DNA of 64,000 nt from Linepithema humile (lineage: Eukaryota > Arthropoda > Insecta > Hymenoptera > Formicidae), in the NCBI RefSeq assembly GCF_040581485.1, contig NC_090134.1, positions 12,577,501 through 12,641,500 of the forward strand, in the 5' to 3' direction. The position numbers and the translations under genes are program-made. Under the pieces are notes generated by a model. It ran no database searches. It worked only from the letters and a program-made list of their open reading frames with translations, and was not told the DNA's origin. The first letter of the stretch is position 1, and each line of letters starts with the position of its first letter. This document shows positions 59,374-64,000 of the stretch, one piece after another.

Positions 59374-59637
59374 ATGTTCATCGCACTCTCGGATGAACGC
59401 GATATTCTCAATTTAACAGCAGTGGAGTTAGAATTTGTGCCGAAGGTGATTTTATTAAGCAAGTTTGCTCGGTTTGTGGATCACGTGTGGGATAGGCTAC
59501 CGGATCATTTAAGAGCGGATCCGGAAGTGCAAGGTTATCGTCGGTGCTCGTTGCACTACAACCAGTCGTGGCAGCGTGACCACATCGACGGGCCCCCACC
59601 GTACAGGAAAGATTGCACTCTGTGCAAACTGAAATAG
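59374..59637 (+). CDS. Small conserved-looking protein with Cys-rich end, function unknown
   Basis: 87 residues from an ATG about 35 bases after a TATA box. Sequence features: MFIALSDERDILNLTAVELE, a helical middle (VILLSKFARFVDHVWDRLP), then SLHYNQSWQRDHIDGPP and DCTLCKLK at the C-terminus. The stop TAG is followed at once by a donor-like GTAAAG, and an acceptor (TTATTACAG) ends at 59736 just before the next gene's ATG. So this ORF and the next could lie on one spliced, two-ORF transcript, or the donor could be used before the stop in another isoform. No family recognised. Confidence 0.55.
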   Translation: MFIALSDERDILNLTAVELEFVPKVILLSKFARFVDHVWDRLPDHLRADPEVQGYRRCSLHYNQSWQRDHIDGPPPYRKDCTLCKLK

Positions 59638-59738
59638 GTAAAGTACACATTTTTAAAATATCTTTAATACACATTTTTCGAATGCGTAATAACTAATTGG
59701 ATATTTTTTTATTTTAATAATTTTTATTTATTACAGAG

Positions 59739-60347
59739 ATGGAAGACAGTCTCATCTTACGAGAGAAAAATCTGAGTACTCTCACAGATTGGTTAACAAC
59801 ATGTCGGGAATGTAGAAGGAAATATAAAAACAGTGAGGAAATAATTGAAAAGTATACAACATTTCCTGCATTCATTAAACCATATATTCCGGATACTATA
59901 TTTCGACAACAATTTATCGAATGGACGAGTGAAATTGACGACAGTGTACTAGAATATTCCGAGGAGGAATTTTCGACGTTTTTAATAGAATCTATCCTGC
60001 CGATATTGATGGAAAAGTTGTGCTCGTTATGCGCTCAGGATAGTCTAATATCAAGAATCTCTTCACACTATTATGACTACATATATTATATGATACCGAA
60101 GCAGTATAGATCAGCGATACTGGAAAAAATTAGAAAAATGCATCCAGAGAAGGTGCCGACATCGATACATTTGCACAAAGTACACACAACTCCTCAACAT
60201 CAAACATCGATCGTACACATTTTGCAGAACCGGGAGAACGGAGTGCGCAACACCTCAGTGCAAGAAAAGAATGAACAATGTTTTTGCAGAACCGGGATAA
60301 CGGAGTATACAACACTGAACCATGTATGCGGAACTAATTATTTTTAA
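59739..60347 (+). CDS. Intact 202-residue protein, function unknown
   Basis: The ATG lies 2 bases after a splice acceptor. The protein is helical and acidic in the first half (LREKNLSTLTDWLTTCRECR, EEIIEKYTTFPAFIKPYIP, EWTSEIDDSVLEYSEEEF), with Cys pairs (CREC, CSLC), and ends in a His/Thr-rich part and CFCRTG. AATAAA follows the stop within about 10 bases. The frame is not continuous with the upstream 87-residue gene. Not recognised. Confidence 0.5.
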   Translation: MEDSLILREKNLSTLTDWLTTCRECRRKYKNSEEIIEKYTTFPAFIKPYIPDTIFRQQFIEWTSEIDDSVLEYSEEEFSTFLIESILPILMEKLCSLCAQDSLISRISSHYYDYIYYMIPKQYRSAILEKIRKMHPEKVPTSIHLHKVHTTPQHQTSIVHILQNRENGVRNTSVQEKNEQCFCRTGITEYTTLNHVCGTNYF

Positions 60348-60414
60348 TAAATATTATTTATCAGTAAAATAATTTGAATTATTATTCCTGTGCCTCATCT
60401 TATTCACTGACCTA

Positions 60415-60440
60415 TCCTACTGCGAGATAAACGTGCGCGT
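60415..60440. promoter_or_regulatory. Shared downstream motif, copy 1
   Basis: TACTGCGAGATAAACG here recurs as TACTGCGAGATAAGCG near 63247, in both cases shortly after the 3' end of a plus-strand gene. Role unknown. Confidence 0.35.
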
Positions 60441-60774
60441 CATGTTACACTACACGATAGAAAGAAACGAGCGAACCAGTGACTATCATTTTTTTTCTTT
60501 TAATTGTGACGAATAATATAAAGTGAATTATTTAAGTTATGCATTTATTCTAAACACCAATAATATACTTATGTTTTCTTCTTAATACAAATTATCCGCG
60601 GTAAAATATAAATTTAATAGGAACTCTAATCTAAACTTAATATGTAATTTAAGGATGGTAGGTGAAAGGAGAAAAAAAATCGCAATAAGATTAGTATTAA
60701 CAAATTTTATTCATATTTTTTTTTCATCTATACAACATTTTTTACAAAAAAAAAAAATTGTTTCAACCGAGCCT

Positions 60775-60921
60775 TTAACGCCTTTCACGATTACGAGGAG
60801 GGATGGGAGGCGCTTGAGTCGTCCTCGGACGAGGCTCGACCACAGCTATCGGCTTGTGGTACACTCCGCAATCTTTACACTTCTCGTATTCGGAAGTTTT
60901 TCTATTCTGATCACGCTCCAT
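60775..60921 (-). CDS. Very short protein, 48 residues, minus strand
   Basis: ATG at 60921, stop at 60775. Product starts MERDQNRKTSEYEKCKDCG and has a Pro/Arg-rich end (RPRTTQAPPIPPRNRERR). A TATA box (GTATATAAGG on the minus strand) lies about 65 bases upstream near 60990, and AATAAA lies downstream near 60705. Good promoter and poly(A) context support a real short gene. The C-x2-C motif and PPIPP could be interaction motifs. Not recognised. Confidence 0.45.
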   Translation of the reverse strand: MERDQNRKTSEYEKCKDCGVYHKPIAVVEPRPRTTQAPPIPPRNRERR

Positions 60922-60989
60922 TTTCTATACTTTTTTCTCCACCGCGTGCACACTTTGAACTGATAAATTTCTCTCTTCCGCACACCTTA

Positions 60990-61200
60990 TATACAGCTCG
61001 ACGCAAAAACGTCAATTTCGCTGTAGTAATAAACGTTAAAAGACGTTTGATAGATGTTAAAAGTGGTTTAAGTAATGTTGAAAAGATGTACAAAAGATGT
61101 TAAAAGTTGTACGTAAGACGTTCAACAATACGTTAAAAGATGTATGATAGACGTTCGATAGAGGTTCAAAGACGTACGATAGACGTTGAATAAATGGAAA
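60990..61200. repeat. Reiterated GACGTT/GATGTT motif array
   Basis: Short degenerate units such as GACGTTTGATAGA, GATGTTAAAAG, GACGTTCGATAGA and GACGTACGATAGACGTTGAAT recur about ten times. The array sits between divergent promoters (minus-strand gene at 60921, plus-strand gene at 61653). It could be an enhancer or origin-like region. Confidence 0.5.
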
Positions 61201-61220
61201 TATGATACGCTGGCCTATCG

Positions 61221-61497
61221 CCTATCGTCCTAGCGAAACCTTAGATCCACGATTACTGTTCCTCGAAAAGGAAATGCTACTGTCGAGCGAGTTATCTCGT
61301 CTTCGACATATTATTGTAAACTATAGTGGATATCGATACGAATGTTAGTTAGCGACGAATAGCTTAGCACCTATCGTCCTAGCAAAACCTTAGATCCACG
61401 ATTACTGTTCCTCGAAAAGGAAATGCTACTGTCGAGCGAGTTATCTCGTCTTCGACATATTATTGTAAACTATAGTGGATATCGATACGAATGTTAG
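61221..61497. repeat. Tandem 128-bp direct duplication
   Basis: 61221-61348 and 61370-61497 are almost identical (CCTATCGTCCTAGC ... GATATCGATACGAATGTTAG) with a 21-base spacer. It lies directly upstream of the TATA box at 61554. Confidence 0.85.
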
Positions 61498-61549
61498 CTA
61501 TCTGTGAACATAATTAAATTATAATAAGATTTAGCGGCATCTTTGATGT

Positions 61550-61575
61550 AAGGGTATATAAGCCGGGATTAACTA
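61550..61575 (+). promoter_or_regulatory. TATA promoter of the five-exon gene
   Basis: GGGTATATAAGCCGGG, close to the GGGTATATAAGG form in front of 59374. The ATG at 61653 is about 95 bases downstream. Confidence 0.6.
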
Positions 61576-61652
61576 TCGCATCGACGTATTAACTTCTCAA
61601 GGCTCGAGTGGAACGTAGGAAATCATTCGGGAGCTGGTTATTCGTTTTAAAA

Positions 61653-62794
61653 ATGTCTAGTTTGCGGAAAATTATTGATTCGTGTTTGCGATTGGCGTGT
61701 AACTTAAACGGGCTATGCATCGATAATTATTTATCATCGTTATCCGACAACGACGATAATAATTATGTGGTATTCGCAAAGTTTGCGGGTGCGTGCCCTA
61801 GTGCGGTGCTCGCGGTTTTATTCCGTTTGGGACATTTTTCGATTTATCTGCAGCTCTTGATTATTGCTGGCGAAATAATCGAGACAAGGCGAGCGTTCAA
61901 CGACAACGAGGAAGAGGATGCGGGAGGCTATATCATCAGGCTGTCGAATTGCTATCATGGTGCGGTAAAAAATGGTAAGTTTCTATTTTTTGTATTATGA
62001 ATATTAAAACAAAGTTTTAAAAAATTAAAATCATTTTTTTTTTTTTAGGAACGCTACAACATTCAACACCTAAAAAAACCATGGTGGTGGAGGGTGTGGT
62101 GCGTGGTACGCGTCAAAACCGTGACGAGCGAGCTACTCGACGTCTCGGGGTAAGACGTCGAGCAGATACCTCGCCTGAGGCCGGACCCTCGTGTAAGTCG
62201 CTGTATACATTATTTATATGAAATAACAGCATCGATTTTATATTAGGAAATTTTACAAAAAAAAAATTTAATGTTTTAGCTCGCGCTCGAATTGTTCTAA
62301 CGCCTGAGCTCGTCGATCTCGCGAGCGACGAAGCCAGACCCTCGTGTAAGTCGCTGCATACATTATTTATATAAAATAAAATAACAGCATCGATTTTATA
62401 TTAGAAAATTTTACAAAAAAAATTTAATGTTTCAGCTCGCGCTCGAATTGTTCTAACGCCTGAGCTCGTCGATCTCGCGAGCGACGAATCGACGAGCTCA
62501 CTTTGCGAGGAGGAAAAAGAGCAGGAAGAAGAATTACAGACTGAGGAAGAGGAATTACAGACTGAGGAAGAGGAATTACAGACTGAGGAAGAGGAGAGGT
62601 ATTATGAAGGAGGGGATGAGGAAGGCTACGCGCAAGACGGATGGGGAATGGGTGACAGAGGTAAGAAAGATTGAAAATTTTTACAGTTACTTTTATGCTC
62701 GAATTTTATTTTTTTAAACAATAAAATTTTCACAGGATACAGCCCCCCTGTGATTTCTTACTCTCCCGATTACAATTATCAAACGGGGGAGTAA
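61653..62794 (+). CDS. Five-exon gene with duplicated exon, acidic tail, function unknown
   Basis: Exons 61653-61974, 62049-62192, 62280-62345, 62436-62660 and 62736-62794 have GT-AG borders and agreeing phases, giving 271 residues. Exon 1 encodes a helical, Cys-containing region (LRKIIDSCLRLACNLNGLCI, VFAKFAGACPSAVLAVLFRL). Exon 2 is basic (RATRRLGVRRRAD). Exon 3 and the start of exon 4 repeat the same 22 residues (RARIVLTPELVDLASDEA type), and the introns before them are also copies. Exon 4 continues with a triplicated ELQTEEE unit and a Gly/Tyr/Asp-rich part; exon 5 ends YNYQTGE. A one-base change in the G-run at 62785-62789 would leave a frame open into a further spliced exon (from 62925). 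No family recognised; an acidic tail suggests a nuclear or regulatory protein. Confidence 0.6.
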
Positions 62795-63170
62795 AGTAAA
62801 AAGAAGAAAATCGAGAGGTGAGTTGATTTAACACTACAAATTTTTCGATTTTATATTTTCATATTCAAATTTTTTTTTTTTTTTTAATTAATTTATTAAT
62901 TTTTAATTTTGACTTTTTGCAGTTCAAACAGATGGTGGTGGAGAAGAAGAGTCGGAGGAAAACTTGGTCGGGCGAGGTTCCTGCGGCGCGCTTTCGAAGT
63001 CGTCGGTTTCGCCAGTCGATTCCTCGCGAGGAAAGAACGGAGGAAACGAGGCAAGCGGAGGGATATCGATGCGGCGGTGGTGGAAAGGCGTCGGAAGAAC
63101 ATTTTTATGCAATTGAAAAAATTCTGTTCGCTCAAATGTACATATATTTTTTTTAGTTTTTTAATAAATA
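62795..63170 (+). other. 3' region with a further predicted exon
   Basis: GAGAGGTGAGTT near 62814 and TTTTTGCAG ending at 62924 look like a donor and acceptor pair. The exon after 62925 has long Arg/Glu/Gly-rich open frames, and AATAAA occurs near 63163. It is either 3' untranslated sequence or an alternative C-terminus of the gene before it. Confidence 0.35.
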
Positions 63171-63350
63171 TTATTTATATTAAATAAATAATTTTTCATT
63201 TTTTTTTACCAGACTCTTTCCACATCCTATTCAACGTCCTATTTTACTGCGAGATAAGCGATAGACCATATTATATGGTGGATTATGTGATGGGTAAAAG
63301 GTGGAATAAAAGTCATACGAGTGTGATACACATCATTTTATTAGCATAAA

Positions 63351-63890
63351 TCATAGTTGTTTTACACGTTTGTTACGCTCAAACCACCACTTGTACAATT
63401 TGCAAACATTCCGCATAGCGCAATGTCTCGTGTGATACGCGCAGCGCAAGGTTCCGATTACATCCAAGTTCGTCAGGCGTGCGATATCTTCGTAATCCGC
63501 ATCTATTATTTCAATCTCTACATCATCTTCCAAAATCTCGCACAACCACTTTTTCTTCTCGAGTCCTTTCACGTATATCAGAGACGGTTCCGTACCAATG
63601 GCATTGTTGATAAGACTTTTCATCTGACTGTACGAGACGTGTCCATCTTCCCATCGGAAGCCGTGGTGGTGTATCCGTAACCAACACGCCAGCGATTTTT
63701 CCGATTTCGTCAACAGATACCACGGTACGTGTTCACGAAATACGTAATGAGATAGCGTTTCGCCATCTCGAAGTACCGCTACCTCTTTCACGATAAAAAT
63801 GTTGTTGAACGCGTAACCTTGCAAGTCGACGAAAATTGGTACGTTCGACATCGTCGTCGACCGTCGGAAAACTGACGTTCCCATTCGCAC
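63351..63890 (-). CDS. Arthropod protein with FVDLQG motif, possible RNase H-fold nuclease
   Basis: Two possible starts, 63890 and 63851 (the latter begins MSNVPIFVDLQGYAF and is preferred); 167 or 180 residues, no breaks. Motifs: FVDLQGYAFNNIFIVKEVAV, VPWYLLTKSEKSLACWL, HHHGFRWEDG, YVKGLEKKKWL and IIDADYEDIARL. This pattern recalls a family of small proteins that occurs in many copies in insect genomes and virus-like elements. The early FVD, the YVKG and the DADY segments could correspond to a DEDD-type exonuclease arrangement, but that is inference. The minus-strand promoter (AAAGTTATAAATTAG) lies about 70 bases upstream near 63900. Confidence 0.5.
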   Translation of the reverse strand: MRMGTSVFRRSTTMSNVPIFVDLQGYAFNNIFIVKEVAVLRDGETLSHYVFREHVPWYLLTKSEKSLACWLRIHHHGFRWEDGHVSYSQMKSLINNAIGTEPSLIYVKGLEKKKWLCEILEDDVEIEIIDADYEDIARLTNLDVIGTLRCAYHTRHCAMRNVCKLYKWWFERNKRVKQL

Positions 63891-64000
63891 ACGTCTAATT
63901 TATAACTTTTCACACGAGTCTGCGCACAATGTTGTTCAGTGGATTATATTCGACCATTCGATCGTGTATAATGAGACAATAGGCGGTGGTGTTGGCCGGT
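63891..64000 (-). promoter_or_regulatory. Promoter side of the last minus-strand gene
   Basis: TTATAAATTAGACGTGTG on the minus strand near 63900 serves as a TATA-like box. The remainder to the window end shows no gene. Confidence 0.35.

Noticed and set aside
61608..61652. Upstream start of the five-exon gene at 61608
   Set aside because: The codon there is GTG; the first ATG in frame is at 61653 with good spacing from the TATA box.

Overview
The window looks like insect genomic DNA, most probably from an ant or another hymenopteran. It is AT-rich, its genes have GT-AG introns, it carries a DUF4806 gene and a MADF-BESS fragment of kinds common in arthropods, and it is packed with microsatellites and nested transposable elements. 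I recognise no rRNA, tRNA, CRISPR array or bacterial operon. Family names come from reading motifs, not from database searches.

Layout, left to right. 1-2380: an open gypsy-type gag-pol on the minus strand, cut by the window edge. 2763-9151, plus strand: the 3' half of a retrovirus-like element. It has an envelope ORF resembling chuvirus-type glycoproteins, then a separate gene for an extended Tudor domain protein behind its own splice acceptor, a long AT-rich tail, a polypurine tract and a 2.3 kb LTR. A 1.7 kb solo copy of this LTR lies at 24921-26651. 10-15 kb: two other solo LTRs (10588-11131 and 14039-15288, the latter with an array of short hairpins), very long (CT)n and (GA)n tracts, a large palindrome and a TTAA-flanked MITE. 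15540-22147: a decayed but structurally complete BEL/Pao element with a 5-bp target duplication, inserted next to a dead Transib-like transposase (22173-23290). 23.9-27.0 kb: palindromic MITEs side by side and inside one another, plus the solo LTR. 27161-29288: a dead CACTA-like transposase. 31336-34200: a spliced DUF4806 gene. 37257-40575: a PIF/Harbinger transposase with one stop codon, facing a BESS-domain partner exon. 42244-51327: a 9.1 kb hAT element with an 8-bp target duplication, about 1 kb inverted termini and a broken transposase; it holds a small spliced gene and other repeats. 51480-56466: a degenerate minus-strand gypsy element. 56.9-58.4 kb: another MITE and a solo LTR.

58.7-64.0 kb differs from the rest. 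It holds a compact group of small, intact, mostly spliced genes on both strands with close TATA promoters, direct repeats and short intergenic spaces, which resembles a DNA-virus-like or domesticated gene block. Its first promoter shares two motif blocks with the promoter of an unrelated small spliced gene at 35.9 kb, so the two loci may belong to one dispersed family.

The strongest candidates for something undescribed are (1) the Tudor-domain accessory gene of the envelope-bearing element, since Tudor proteins bind methylated Piwi proteins and could affect piRNA silencing, and (2) the gene block at 58.7-64 kb with its shared promoter module.
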